Positions 1 through 11,656 of a stretch of DNA of 64,000 bases are shown piece after piece. The translations under genes were made by a program, and so were the position numbers. The notes under the pieces are model-generated. The model was not told the origin of the DNA. It saw only the letters and a list, made by a program, of their open reading frames with translations, and searched no databases. This stretch comes from Vanilla planifolia (Eukaryota > Streptophyta > Magnoliopsida > Asparagales > Orchidaceae). The stretch covers positions 35,871,601-35,935,600 of the forward strand of contig CM043865.1 of assembly GCA_023846275.1 (NCBI GenBank), in the 5' to 3' direction. Numbering within the stretch: position 1 is the first letter of the stretch; each line of letters opens with the position of its first letter.

Positions 1-634
1 TATAATTTTAAGCCATGACGATGGCCATTCAGGGCAAAGTAAAGCACTACGCCCCAGAGGATCAGAAATAAAAGATAGGACTAAATCCCAGAAAAGGTCA
101 AAATATATTAAAAAGACAAAGACCAAACCTATAACAAAAAGGGTGCCTAAACATTGAGATTACCAGAACATAAACTTCAAAATTCAGAGAGTTCATAACA
201 GATTTCGTGATATTTCACGTTGGCATTATGAATCACACGCATAAGCTCTGTTGAAAAAAAATATCCTCCTCAACTGAATGTAGCAATACTAGATGATAAG
301 AATTCATAATAAAAAGAGAAAATATAGTGAAGAAAGAGAAGGAATTGCATTTTCTTTGATGATTAGGATGTCTTCTTAGAATATGGACAAACTATGTACT
401 ATTATTCCATCATCAAGTCAACCTTTTCATAACATAGACACAAATGTAAAGATATATGATCGTACATACCCATTAATACCTAAAAAAATCCATCACCTGA
501 ACAATCACAGCAAACACGGCCATGCACTGAACATCCCTAACAAACTAAGTTTTCTAGGACGAAATTCACACAGTTAACAACGCCACTGGAAAAAAAAATT
601 CCACTTCGACATAGTTGAGAATACCGACCACTAC
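1..634 (-). other. Probable first intron of the partial left-edge gene
   Basis: This AT-rich stretch lies downstream of the first-exon splice donor on the minus strand and contains no convincing second exon. It is read here as intron 1 of the gene whose first exon is at 635-860. Confidence 0.4.
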
Positions 635-860
635 CTACAGAACCGTTGGCCGGAGCCTCATTCTCTGCATGCCTCCCCTCTTGCTTGGCCTCCACAACCA
701 CTTCCGCCTTGATCTCATTTTTCAATTCCACCTCTTTGATCTTCGCTGTATCCTCCGCTGCATCGGCCTGCTTTTGAGGCTGACTCGCCGCTGGCTTCAC
801 GGCCTTCGCTGCCGTTTTCCTTCCCATGCCAGGGCCCTTCTTTACCGCTCGTGGAGGCAT
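635..860 (-). CDS. First coding exon of a probable hnRNP Q-like RNA-binding protein (partial)
   Basis: The minus-strand ATG at 860-858 opens a frame beginning MPPRAVKKGPGMGRK, followed by an Ala/Lys-rich and then Glu/Lys-rich stretch (KQADAAEDTAK, AEVVVEAKQEG) ending near NGSVG. A splice donor (GTAGGT or GTAGTG, about 633-638) closes the exon, and the rest of the gene runs off the left edge. Plant hnRNP Q/LIF2-type proteins begin with a similar MPPR-basic tail followed by an acidic region and three RRM domains; none of those domains lies in this window, so the assignment rests on the tail only. An in-frame upstream ATG at 917 would add 19 hydrophobic residues; I prefer 860 because MPPR fits the family start. 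Any basic low-complexity nuclear protein remains possible. Confidence 0.5.
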
Positions 861-1060
861 CGCTGGATCCAAAAACACGGATAGGAGCAAACTTCCAAGA
901 AATGACACAACACCCAAAAACCCAGGAAAACGAGATGGAAAGTAGTTAACTTTTATAAGAAGAACACGAGACGATGGATCAAAGATGTTGGAACTGGAGG
1001 CAAGGAAACCCTAGCTCCGTGACGCAATGGAAGCCCTAGTTCCTCTACGGAAAGCGGCTC
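861..1060 (-). promoter_or_regulatory. 5' leader and proximal promoter of the left-edge gene
   Basis: The stretch is less AT-rich than its surroundings. On the plus strand it carries AAACCCTAG at 1006-1014 and a second related CCCTAG about 25 bases on, that is, telo-box-like elements (reverse orientation relative to the gene) of the kind common near transcription starts of plant translation and RNA-processing genes. No clear TATA box was seen. Confidence 0.4.
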
Positions 1061-4000
1061 TTCTGCACTCTCATGTACCCAATTCTGCCGAAATATAAAA
1101 AGTAAGGCTAATTACTTAAATACCCACCTTTTTTAAGCCTTGAAATTTACTTATCGAGCAAATTCGAACATTAATATCTATTTTTAATGTTTAAATTTTA
1201 GTTAAGATTAAAAAAAAGTTAAAAATCATAACTATGTAACCTAATATATTTCTATATAAACAATTTTAGGAACTATTTGAGAAAAATATGGGTTAATTAA
1301 TAAATAACTTGATTTGAAAAATATTAAATATTTTATTTTAAATATTTTATGCTCTTTGTGGAGTTTCTAATCCACAAAAAGCTATAATTTTAAATATCAA
1401 TACGGTTAGTATGTTAAACTTTTATTTTCTATGTAATTATGACATAGTATTATTAAGATTCATGCATACATGAGTTATTATTTTAGTGACAAATTAAGTT
1501 ATATTTGATTTTTAAAATTAAGACTTTTTTATTTTAAAATATTATAATCAAAACAAATTTAGCCTAAGCACCCGAACCCTCTATCAAGCCTAAAGGGCTC
1601 GAGTCAAGTGACTCTCTATACTAAGCAATGGGTCTTTGGGGAGCCACAATTCAAGAGATCGACCAAAATTGAGTCAGGTCAAGTATGAGTATTCACCAAG
1701 GTTCAAATCCAGCTTAGGAATAACGAGCCAAGTCAGACTCCTTAAGTAATTGATTCGGGTCAGGTCAAACACATTTTATTATTACAAGCAGGTGTCTTAG
1801 ATAATGACATTCTAAGAGCACTTAAGGATAGCCAACCTTATTAGGCTGATTATTATGTGAAGAGAAACTAATTTAAAGATAAATTACATGCGTTATTTTG
1901 CAATGTGAGGCTAAATAAATGTAATTTTTTTCGTTCAAGACTTAAGCGCATTTGGGCCAACCGATTGCACATTTTTGCGATCAAACAATCATTATTTTCT
2001 TCATATTTGTGGATAGTCATTTTCATTTAGCCATGCATCTAGTATGCTTGATTGAATTACTAAGACCCCTTGTCTTTGTGAATAGTATCTAGTTCATCTT
2101 CACAATCTATCCGAATTTGGGATCTAATGATTTAGATCATATCTTATGACAATTAGATCTAGACCCCTTAACGATTATTCTAATCAAACGATTCATGCTT
2201 TGTCCTCTTAGAATATGAACGTTTTGTCTTCCTCTTTTGTCGCTTATAATGGCTAGCTTCCAGAAAAACTAATTCTAGTTGTTGGGAGAGTTATTTTAGA
2301 ATGTTTTCATTTAGACTATAAATAAAGATCATTTATCAATACTTGTTTTTGTTGTATTAATTTAAAATTTTTATAAACATTCAAGAGAGGTCCTGATAAC
2401 ATCTACATTATTAATTAATTGTGGCACTCTTGTTTGAAAGATTTAAAGGTGTAGAAATTTTGTATGGAAAAATTTTTATAATATTTTTTATTTTTCAGTG
2501 CAAACAAATTTTGTAGATTTTTGTGTCTTATTGGAGCATCAATTTGTAATGGCTTACCCCTACTGCTTTTGACAAAAATGGAGTGATTAGTGAAAGCACA
2601 ATCGATGATTGGGGGTGGATGTAAGAACAAATTTTAACCAAACCACCTAAAAAATAAACTTCTATTTTTAAGCATAATTTTTTTAATTCAAAAGTTTTTA
2701 AAAATAAAAAAAAATTATTAAATGCATAATTTACCCCATCTTTCTTATATGTTTTGTCTCACATCATTTACATCAAACTACACACAAATGTTTTTTTCTC
2801 TCATGACTAAGTAGGAATCACCTTCAACAGTCAGTTTCTTTTTGCTTATGGCTGCATAGAAGTCACCTACCCAAATCTACTCTTTTTTACCTGTAGTTAG
2901 TTAAAAATAATTTAATAATAACTAAAATGTTATTACAATACTTATACAAAGAAATTCATTTAAAATCCTACATCATAAACATAAGAAAATAATATGATAT
3001 AATATTTAAATGAGTTGGATGAATATTACAAATCAAGATGCTAAGGTCTTAAGTGAAATAGATGAAAGATGATGCATACAAACTTAGAATAATATAGCAA
3101 GAATAATGAGTTCATCACTTTGAAGCTTAACCTATCGTTATGAACTTTCCTTCACTTATACACTAGTTTAACAATTAATTTATTAGTCTATTCTTTCACA
3201 AAATCACTTCTATTTATATGAATTAGAAGAAAATTAATAAATTAAAAGGATTTAATGACAAATTTTATTCTTAAAATAATTAAAATAGCCTTTACACTCT
3301 TAGGATTCATATCGTACTAGTATGTCAATGATATTATATCATGGCATTAATGTGTGCAGAGTGATCATCCTGATGATGCATCTATTTGACCAATTCATTT
3401 TTGTTAAGACAAATATATTATATAAATATAATGATGTTATTGTATTGTATAAATATAACAAAGTCTCGTATAATCAAATCTTGAGCCTTCAAGAAAAGGT
3501 TGCATATACATGATAATACAACATGAAACATTCTATAAGAATTCTTAGTGCTAATCGACTAGAATCGACAGGTTTAAAACAAAGTATTATACAAGTTTGA
3601 AACTACTCTCATACTGTACAACTCCATAAAATAAGCAACACACAAGTATTAATATCGATCATACTGGTTTAAAGACAAATCTCTATCATGCAATACATAT
3701 TTACCAAAAACTAAGTTCTCATGAAAATGTCTTACGTTGGGATCGCACTCTACAACTTCTTGTAGGATGTAAATTTTACTAAAAATATCTTAAATAAAAA
3801 ATCATACTTATATGATATATAATATTGTACTTATATAATAATAATAAAAGTGTATGAAGTATGACATTTTAGTTCTATTTTAAATCACTCTCATATATCT
3901 AAAAAATTCTTATTAACTAAATGTATTAATATAATATTATTATTTGTTCTAATATAATAAAAATAGATTCAAAAAATATATAAATTAATATTTTTAACAC

Positions 4001-5159
4001 TGATCATACTAGTTTAATGCACAGATCATTTCAATACTATTGTAACATATACTAAGTGATGAATGTATTTATATGATATAAATATCATATTAACATGATG
4101 ATATAAACACGTCTATTAGCGAATGTACAACAATGACATATATACTTTGTATTATATTATATACATAACACAAGTGTTAATAGAATTTCAATGTAATATA
4201 TGAGATATAAAATCAGACGTGTCTGACTTATACTCAACATGAATCTTAAGAGAAAATAAGGTTCATATTTGTAAAAGATAGGCTTTATATTAATATAATA
4301 CAAATATAAGCTTAACTCTCGAAGATGAGATAATGTTTACATAAGACAATACCTTGTTTGACAAACTTTGTGCACTTACAAATAATTCAATCAATGGTCT
4401 CTCTTGTACGATGGATACATTGTTCCTATATGGTCCTAGCACCAGTTCACTTTTGAGTGCAAAGATACGAATCAAACTAGTATATTTATGTGTTGTAATA
4501 GTATAATATTGATTATTTGTCCAATCCCTAATACGATCTATTGAATGTCTTTGATCATATTTGCATAACGTATATCAAATTGGTATGATCAAAGTAATGC
4601 AGTGGTCTAACCTTAATATTTAACCATATAATGTAATAAATATATCATATAGTATAATATAATGACAATAATGAAAAGATAGTTTGTTACTACATGATTA
4701 TCATAATTATTTAAAAATATTTTTATAATAAAAAAATAAATTATTATTAATAAGAATTAATATAAATTTTATAAAGAATAAGGAGAACTGATAAAGAAAA
4801 AGAAAATATGATAGAAAAAACATCATAGAGTCGTTAGGTAAGTAAATCAATTAATTATGAAGTAAGTGAGTTCTTAAAATTTTCTTATTATTATTATTGA
4901 ATGCATTATGATATGTCCATTTGTTTGATGTAATATTTCTTAAATATATTCTAATTGTATTATCATACTTTATGATTATTGATATATATAAATATATATA
5001 GCTACATATGTATTAATATATAACTTATATGATGTAATAAATTACAATATGTAAAAAAGTTTAAAAAAAATAAAATGAAAAGAAAATAAAAAAAAAGATA
5101 AGAGACTAGAGTAGCCTCGGAAAGAACATATTCTTATTCGACAATTACCTAATATATGT
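1061..5159. other. AT-rich intergenic DNA, no gene seen
   Basis: Both strands lack coding-like frames; short open frames here are AT-rich noise. A moderately GC-richer patch at about 1560-1800 shows no recognisable element. The phrase TCATACTRGTTTAA recurs (about 3660, 4005 and again near 13280), suggesting fragments of a dispersed repeat that I could not delimit. Confidence 0.5.
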
Positions 5160-5625
5160 GATATATATGATATACATCACTCTTGGTATTGTGACACTTA
5201 GAGGTGAAGCCAGGACATGTTAAAGGTCTCAACTTAGTGATGATAAGATACATCACTCTCAAGTTTCGTAAGTACTTTAAGTTGGGGATCTAACATTCTA
5301 AACAACTACTTCGTAGGGGATAAGACTTAGTATTGATGCAATATTTCACTTTTGGGTGTTGTGGGTGCTTATAGATATGACTTCGACATATTAATAAATT
5401 TTTCCTTATTAGTAATAGGTGTTGGATATAGGAGGCAACGACTACATGATAATGTTATTGGTACTTAAAGATGGGCTTGTAACATGTCTAAACACTTCAT
5501 TCCCTTAAAGGGCAAGACTAATGATGATAAGATAAGATACATTACTTTCTTAGTATCATTGTACTCAAAGATGGCGGCATGATATATTAGAGGTTGAGAC
5601 TTATGATGATGATATATAATATAGG
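5160..5625. repeat. Highly diverged tandem repeat (about five units of 80-110 bp)
   Basis: Successive segments starting near 5171, 5248, 5340, 5447 and 5538 share the order: a GATAAGATACATCACT-like start, then a short T-rich stretch, GTACTTAAAGATG, and a tail like GGCAAGACTTAGTGATGAT. Units are strongly diverged and vary in length, so this is an old minisatellite-type array. No coding frame runs through it. Confidence 0.55.
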
Positions 5626-7859
5626 ATCCCTAAGTATAAGATAAGGGTCATGAAATAATTTGGGTATTAAGAAGGAATGAATATATGAAAATAAAATGAA
5701 TGAAATAGAAAAATAAATAAATAAACATAAAAATGAAAGAGAAGCTAAACAAAAAGTGTTGTATGCCTATGATGACTTAAATACATATGTATGTGGTCAT
5801 ATACATATTATTATAGTACTCTTTATATGAATTATCATGAATTCTTTAATTTAGTATTTTATTTTATTATTTAGCAATTTTATTTGTTCTTTGTATTATT
5901 TTACTACATATAATTATAGATTAATCTGTTGAGTATATCATACTCATTTCTCACTTACATCACATGATATGATACTAACATTATATGTTTCTCAAAGAAT
6001 GAGAGACTATTATATATTGTGAGTGTGATTATAATGATTTAAAAAAATTAATAATTACTTAACTTTAAAAAATAATATTAATGATTTAACAAGTAATTAA
6101 TAAATATTATTTAAAATATAAAACCTAATCAATAACAAAATCTAATACTTATGAGCCTTAATGAAAATACAACAATCACATTCAACATTGATAAAATTGA
6201 TTTACATCCACCACATGTTGTTGCCACCCACTGTCTCATGCATCACTTTATCACATCATTGTTTCTAAAAATAAATTCAATAATGAGCTAAAAAAATAAA
6301 AATGTAAATAAGAGGCAATATTCTATTACAAAATCTTACATAATAATAATCCATTAAATATATATTAACAATATTATTCAACATAAAAAATAAATTTATT
6401 ATAAAACCCTAAAATGAGAGCATGTGCACCTTCATTTGAGTGACAAAATGCTTATTCTTTCACAAAAATCCTAATAAAAAATCATGAAAATTTGAGATGT
6501 TACAATATCGTATCAAACTTGATCTTTTCTAGTCTAATATGGTTTGAGAACAAACCAAATGAAAGTTGATAGGTATTAACACCCAACCGATTTCATAAGA
6601 AGGATGTGAGGACTAGAAGAATATTTAAAGTATGGTGGCCAATGCTCCTTAAAAAAGATTGAAGGATTAGAATAACATTCAAAGTATAAGGACTAGGAGA
6701 GTGAATAAGTTTCATGTTGATTACAAGAGAAAAGATCCTAAGCAATATAGGTAAAGTCACAAGCCTTAAAAGAAATGAGATATCTTTTGAGGGTAACTTG
6801 AGCTTGGATCTCATGAAAACTCAATAGTTATGCATATTGAGATTGAAAATATTTTAAGATAAATAACAAAAAAGAAGAGATCCCTCAGAGAATGACAGAA
6901 CCTGATTAGTTTAAGACAATACCTCATTAACGAATGTTAGAATGTTAATTAGAAAGAGACCCTTGAGAAAAATCTAATTATAATTAGTTTGTAATTTTTG
7001 GAAAAAACATAACATAAATATAATTTTAAGAATTACTAAGAGTATTTTAGTATTTTTTTTAAAATTTGATAATACCTCCATAATAAGATAGAGAGAGGAT
7101 AAATATGGATAGACATGAGAAGGGAAGGCACTTAGGATTGAAATAAGAAAAGTTGGTCAACGAAAGCAAAAAAGAAAGAAGAATAATAAAGAGTAGAGAA
7201 AGAGAATTAATGTTCCTTTGCTACAATAAGAGAATGAAGTGAGAAACTATTTTTCGAGAAGCCTAATAGTAGATGAAGTAAAAAATAATTGAGTTAAATA
7301 TTGTTGAAATAAATAAAGAAAGAAACGAAGTCATAGTTACAGCAAATAAAGCAAAGAAGAGTAACTAAGAAAAGTTAAGAGAAAGTTTAGCTTTTTCTTG
7401 ATTATTTTAATTAGTTTTTTATGTAAGTTGGAGTTAGTTAAAGTTTTTATATGCATTAGGAATACTATGGTAATGATTTAAGTGAGTTTAGATTAGATTG
7501 AAAAAAAACTAAGTGAGTTAAATATTGATTTTAAAAAAAAAAATTTACCCTCTTTAAAAAAATTATAGTCACAACAACGTTTCAAAAGATTTTTTGAAAT
7601 ATATTTTAGGTATCTTTTGTGATATTATTAGAAATAATTTTCTTCACCATATCTAACATTTAACCTTCATAGCAAATGTGCCATAACATTAGTAAAATTT
7701 TGAAAATTTTGATATATAAACAAATAAAATTAAACATAAACTCTCTCATAAATTATTCCATTTCTTATTTTTTAAAAAAATAATATGATAATGTGTTGTA
7801 TTATATGGCCTTTAATTATCTATAAAGAAAATAAAAATAAAGAATAAAAAAATAGAAAA
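5626..7859. other. AT-rich intergenic DNA with weak retroelement traces
   Basis: No gene recognised. At 6496-6525 the sequence GATGTTACA followed by CGTATCAAAC resembles a decayed LTR end plus primer binding site but is too degraded to call. At about 6604-6700 a roughly 70-bp segment containing AGGACTAG and TTTAAAGTAT occurs twice in imperfect tandem. Confidence 0.4.
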
Positions 7860-8167
7860 GCCACGTCACAAATATGGCAGGTCAAACCCATACCTCGCCA
7901 TAGCTCAATGCCTCCCGCCCGTGCTTCACCAACCTCCTCGGCCACCTTTTGTGGACGAGAGTTATGAAGAGCATTGGATAACATAAAAGCTGTCCTTTGC
8001 TCGTCTTCTAACTCTTACCTCATATCCTCCTGTTTGTCTGCAGCTTTCAAAAGCTGAAACACTACCGCCCCATAGATGGAGGGGAATATTTGAATTAAAT
8101 GGCGTTCTTCGTCGGTCGCCGAACGCCTTAAATGCCGAATCACCTGTTCGTCCCACATAAATCCGAC
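7860..8167 (-). pseudogene. Unrecognised protein-like reading frame with one in-frame stop
   Basis: Reading the minus strand from an acceptor-like CCTAG at 8172-8168, one frame is open for about 50 codons through ATG at 8158, including RSATDEERHLIQIFPSIYG and FQLLKAADKQEDMR. It meets TAA at 8017-8015, then stays open in the same frame for about 48 more codons (AFMLSNALHNSRPQKVAEE, GEARAGGIELWRGMGL). The composition looks protein-like, and a CAA-to-TAA change would explain the stop. Alternatively the TAA lies inside an intron, because the stop overlaps a perfect donor (AG|GTAAGA, exon end 8019). I do not recognise the family. It could be a captured gene fragment, a dying gene, or chance in a GC-richer patch. 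Confidence 0.35.
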
Positions 8168-8440
8168 CTAGGCATTCTCCAGATCTTCGGCAGCTCTATG
8201 TCCCGTCCTTCTTCTTCGTCTGCTTCGCCTTCTTTCTTCCTTCCTTCCTTCCTTCTTCCTCGGTTCTGCACTGGGAGAGGAAGCTTTTAAGATGCGCGCG
8301 GCATTGAAAGGGCTACTGTGATGTTGGCTCGGTTCAGTCAGAGATCGAACCGCCGGTTTGTCTGATTGAGCCGTGCCAATATCTTAGTGTTCTTTCATTT
8401 GATCTCCGACGATGAAGTAAGTGTTTTTACATTCTTGTTG
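8168..8440 (+). other. GC-richer patch with a possible 5' exon end
   Basis: A pyrimidine-rich stretch with a TTCC microsatellite (about 8231-8257) precedes sequence that looks like a 5' leader and ends in ATGAA|GTAAGTG near 8414, a consensus donor directly after an ATG. Plant genes do sometimes split just after the start codon, but no matching downstream plus-strand exon was found. It may serve as a promoter for either strand. Confidence 0.25.
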
Positions 8441-8674
8441 GATGGGCGTTTGGTGTGGGATTTTCTTAACGCAGTTAATGGCAATCAATGTGGAGAAAAT
8501 TGATGAATGAGTGAAAGCCAAAAGAGAGAGCTGCAATCAAGGGATGTCTTTATTATTGGGTATATAAACAAACAAAGAAGAAAGATAATATAAAAGAGAT
8601 AATCTAATCATATCTCTTTTTTATTTCATCTTATTAGATATATTATTGTCATTAAAGAATATTACTTTTTACAA

Positions 8675-8735
8675 ATACACGTATATATACACACATACAT
8701 ACACAAGTGTGTGTGTGTGTATGTGTGTGTGTATA
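8675..8735. repeat. Inverted CA/TG microsatellite
   Basis: A TATACACACATACATACAC run is followed within a few bases by GTGTGTGTGTATGTGTGTGT, so the two halves are near-complementary and can fold into a hairpin. It is a simple repeat with no coding content. Confidence 0.8.
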
Positions 8736-9731
8736 ATTTAAAAATCAAATGATAAAAAATGTAACATTTTCAAATTGAACTGTCTTAAAGCAAGATCAAG
8801 AGATTAAAATATAATGATCTAAATTTCTTACCAATGTAACATGTGGAAATTAACATAAGCATTTACATATTTAGCTGAATAAATACATTGTATTTCAATT
8901 TTTAATTTTCATAAATGTGAAGAATTTCATTATTTATAATAGATATTTTGATAAAATAAATCATAATGATCATAATATATGTAAGTCCTAAAAAAAGAAA
9001 ATGAATAATATTGTAAAGAAAAATATACAAATTGATTTCACTAAAATCTTATCTACATTAATGATATAATCAAGGGCCAAAGTTTATAAAATAATAAAAT
9101 ATTTAAATAAATAATAAAAAAAAATTTAAATATTTAATTAAATTATCTAACTATAATGAAATAATGATGTCATAAGTTAAACTAAAACATGTGATGATCA
9201 TTTGAAGTTTGTGATAACTTCTATCTATTATATGCTATTATTCTTCTTACGTCTAGTTTTATGTTATTGTTATAACAAAGAGTTGAAATATCATTATATT
9301 ATATAAGATGTATGAAATTAATCAAAATAAAAATTTAGTATATAATTGATTTATAGTAGTGCTAATTTTTTTGTGTTAATTAGTAAAAATTTAATATAGA
9401 CAACATAATCAAATAAAACCAAAATCAAACAAATGACAACATACTCTTCAATTTTTTTGTAAAACAATCTTTTTATTAAACAAACTCTAAAACATTTATA
9501 CATGAAGACAACAACTACTATGCATTTGCCTCAAGTGCCCTCAATCCAATGGAGAATAGCCACATAATTTGCCAATTCAATTATGGAAATCTTACATTTT
9601 CTCTTATTGATATTTTCCCACAATATTAGGGATGGCATTTATTTTAATGTGTTGCTTATTAATCTTATTGTTAACTATTCATGATATAGTTATGATAGCA
9701 CACTTAACGAACATCCATGCTTTGTTGATTA
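8736..9731. other. AT-rich DNA, no gene seen
   Basis: Nothing coding or structured was recognised here. The right part would be the 3' flank of the Lys-rich reading frame that ends at 9732 on the minus strand. Confidence 0.5.
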
Positions 9732-10352
9732 TTAGTTTATATCTCGAGTGCCTTCTTCCATTGCATCTTTCCCAAAAGCAGGTAGCTTCTCCTCCTTCGA
9801 TGCATCTTTGTTTTTGTCAGTAACTTCCATGTGTTCGTCTTCTCTTAACGAAGTATCCTGTTTGAAGGAGTTTTCCTCTTCCTTTAATTGAGACCTTTTC
9901 TTTTTCTTCTTGTTTTTTTTGCCCCCCTTTAAAGGTTACATATTAGTTTTGTTAATAAAATTGTTGCTAAGTAATAAAAAAAGTAGTCTTATAGTTACCG
10001 ATTTTGGTCCAACTTTGGAACTTGAATCTGATTTGGAATCTTCAGATTTGGAATCTTCAGATTTGGAATCATCATCTGACTTGGATTCATCTGACTTGGA
10101 ATCATCATCTGACTTAGAATCTGATTTAGAGTCTGAATCCGATATAGAATCAGATTTGGAGTCTGCGTCGGAATCTTTGACCTCAGTATTTGTGTGCCAA
10201 TCCATCTTGTCGTCATGTTTATTGGCCAATTTGGAGTTGAGTTTGGGTTCGATTGCTTCCTTTGTCTTTCTTTCTTCAATTGTTGTTTTCTTCAGACTTT
10301 TCCTTAAGACAAGTTTTTTGGCTTTGGATTCGCCATTACCTTTCAAAGTTCC
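9732..10352 (-). CDS. Two 3' exons of a Lys/Ser/Asp-rich protein (partial, unrecognised)
   Basis: Two minus-strand exons join in phase. The first, 10352-9999 (118 codons), follows an acceptor (TTTTAG) and ends at a donor (TCG|GTAACT). The second, 9926-9732, follows an AAAG acceptor, starts GGKKNKKKKKRSQ and ends GTRDIN-stop; the intron between is 72 bp. The first exon encodes a basic part (LVLRKSLKKTTIEERK) and then a run of SDSDSKSD, DDDSKSD and SEDSKSED repeats, a typical casein-kinase-2-like acidic serine pattern; the last exon is Lys/Glu-rich. Such tails are common in nucleolar and chromatin proteins (SRP40/Nopp140-like tails, PDS5 C-termini), but nothing here is diagnostic. A small upstream exon may be at 11442-11579. 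Retention of phase, donor, acceptor and stop suggests a functional or recently functional gene. Confidence 0.5.
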
Positions 10353-10851
10353 CTAAAACATTGTGTATATTGGTTAAAAAACACAAAATAATATCCAAAT
10401 TGTTTGCAAAAAAATGAAGTTATCAAAGAATAAAGAAAACAATTATTGATATGTTTGAGTTCTCTCTTCTTTCTCTTTTTTTTTTGTTTTCTTAGAAAAA
10501 AAAATGCAATTCATATTTAATGAACACAAAAATCAATTTTTCCTTAAAATCCAAAAATATTATTTTAACAATTTAATGTAAACTTTTATCTAAATATTAC
10601 ACAAACAAAAGATTAGAAAGAGTATATTTAGTGAAAAATATATAGATAATATAACTCTTAACAATTTCAAGAAATAAGATAAATTATTTTTAAAATAGTT
10701 TACTTCTAGTATATATTATGTTTTAAAATAAGAAAATTTACACAATATATTAAAAATTTTAACTTTTAAAAATAAAAAACATATAAAACTATATGTAAAA
10801 TGAATTTTACACTTTATATTCTAAATTTTACTAAGAAAATGTTAAAAAATC
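10353..10851 (-). other. Probable intron sequence upstream of the Lys-rich exons
   Basis: AT-rich sequence with a T-rich tract and a plausible branch-point-like TTAAC shortly before the acceptor at 10354-10353. No coding frame was seen. Confidence 0.35.
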
Positions 10852-11431
10852 ATTTTTTGTGTCACTATATAATCTTATATTTAAATGATGACTAATATAT
10901 CCACTTAATATCATCAAATCATATCGACAAAAATGCCTACTTCTAGAAACCAAATTTTTTTAAGATGATAACATTTACGTGCTAATTTTTATCGAGCGAA
11001 AGGTAGAAAATTATTTTTTTTTGTCACTATACAATATTTTTTTTAAGTGATAACTAATATATCTACTTAATATTATCGAACTATGTCAACAAAACTGTCC
11101 ATATTTAGAAAGAAAATGTCTTCAAGATGATAACATTTACATGCTAATTTTTATCAAGTGAAGCTAAAAAAATTATCGTTTTGAGTCTCTATACAATTTT
11201 GTCCTCAAGTAATAAATAATATGCCTACTTAATGTAATCGAACCATGTTCACAAAAAGGAATGCAAAAACCTTTAAGATGATAGTACTTACATCCTAATC
11301 TTTACAAAATAAAAGCTAAAAAAATTATTTTTTTATCACCATATAATCTTATATTTTAGTGACGACTAATATGTCTACTTCATATCATCAAATCATGTCA
11401 ATAAACAAGTTTACTTCTACAAAACAAATGC
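10852..11431. repeat. Tandem array, about 3.6 units of roughly 160 bp
   Basis: The phrase TGTCACTATA (and variants) occurs at about 10860, 11022, 11183 and 11334, giving spacings of 162, 161 and 151 bp. Each unit then carries CTAATATATCTACTTAATAT, a TCATCAAATCATGTC-like phrase, AAGATGATAACATTTACATG and a CTAATTTTTATC stretch. The last unit is truncated near 11431. The unit length falls in the range of plant satellites, but the array is short and the copies are diverged. Confidence 0.85.
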
Positions 11432-11441
11432 TTGATTAGTA

Positions 11442-11579
11442 TTAAAGACTTAGCCATAGACAATGAACCATTGTTTTCGAGCTTGATGCACATGATTGTC
11501 GATCATATTCCATCGTACACATCTCCTCGACCTTGACATCCTTCAACCCTTCTTGGTCGACAACCGCATCAATGGCCAT
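11442..11579 (-). CDS. Small reading frame, possible first exon of the Lys-rich gene
   Basis: ATG at 11579 sits in a good plant context (ATCACCATGGCC) and opens 45 codons starting MAIDAVVDQEGLKDVKVEE. It lies about 70 bases downstream of a TATAAAT box, the normal TATA-to-ATG distance when the leader is short. The frame stops at 11442, right where the 160-bp array begins. A possible donor after SSSKTM (ATG|GTTCAT) would be in phase 0 and could join the exon starting at 10352, placing the whole array in a 1.1-kb intron. That join is inference. The peptide matches no family I know, and it could equally be a stand-alone small ORF. Confidence 0.35.
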   Translation of the reverse strand: MAIDAVVDQEGLKDVKVEEMCTMEYDRQSCASSSKTMVHCLWLSL

Positions 11580-11649
11580 GGTGATCTAGTGCCTTCACGT
11601 TTGTAAGCTATGAAAGTGTATGGAGTGTGCAAGCTTTTTTTCCCATGGC

Positions 11650-11656
11650 ATTTATA
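11650..11656 (-). promoter_or_regulatory. TATA box
   Basis: TATAAAT on the minus strand inside a stretch of more balanced composition (about 11600-11880). The spacing to the ATG at 11579 fits a leader of about 40 bases. A CCCTAG element lies a little further upstream. Confidence 0.45.

Noticed and set aside
1690..1715. GGTTCAAATCC, a match to the tRNA B box, as part of a tRNA gene or SINE
   Set aside because: No A box at the right distance, no cloverleaf, and no 3' tail or duplications.
6496..6525. GATGTTACA plus CGTATCAAAC as an LTR end and primer binding site
   Set aside because: Too many mismatches and no LTR start or second copy found.
9910..10356. Plus-strand open frame with DLESSDLESS repeats
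   Set aside because: It is the antisense of the minus-strand SKSD/SEDSK exons, which have a proper acceptor, donor and in-phase last exon.
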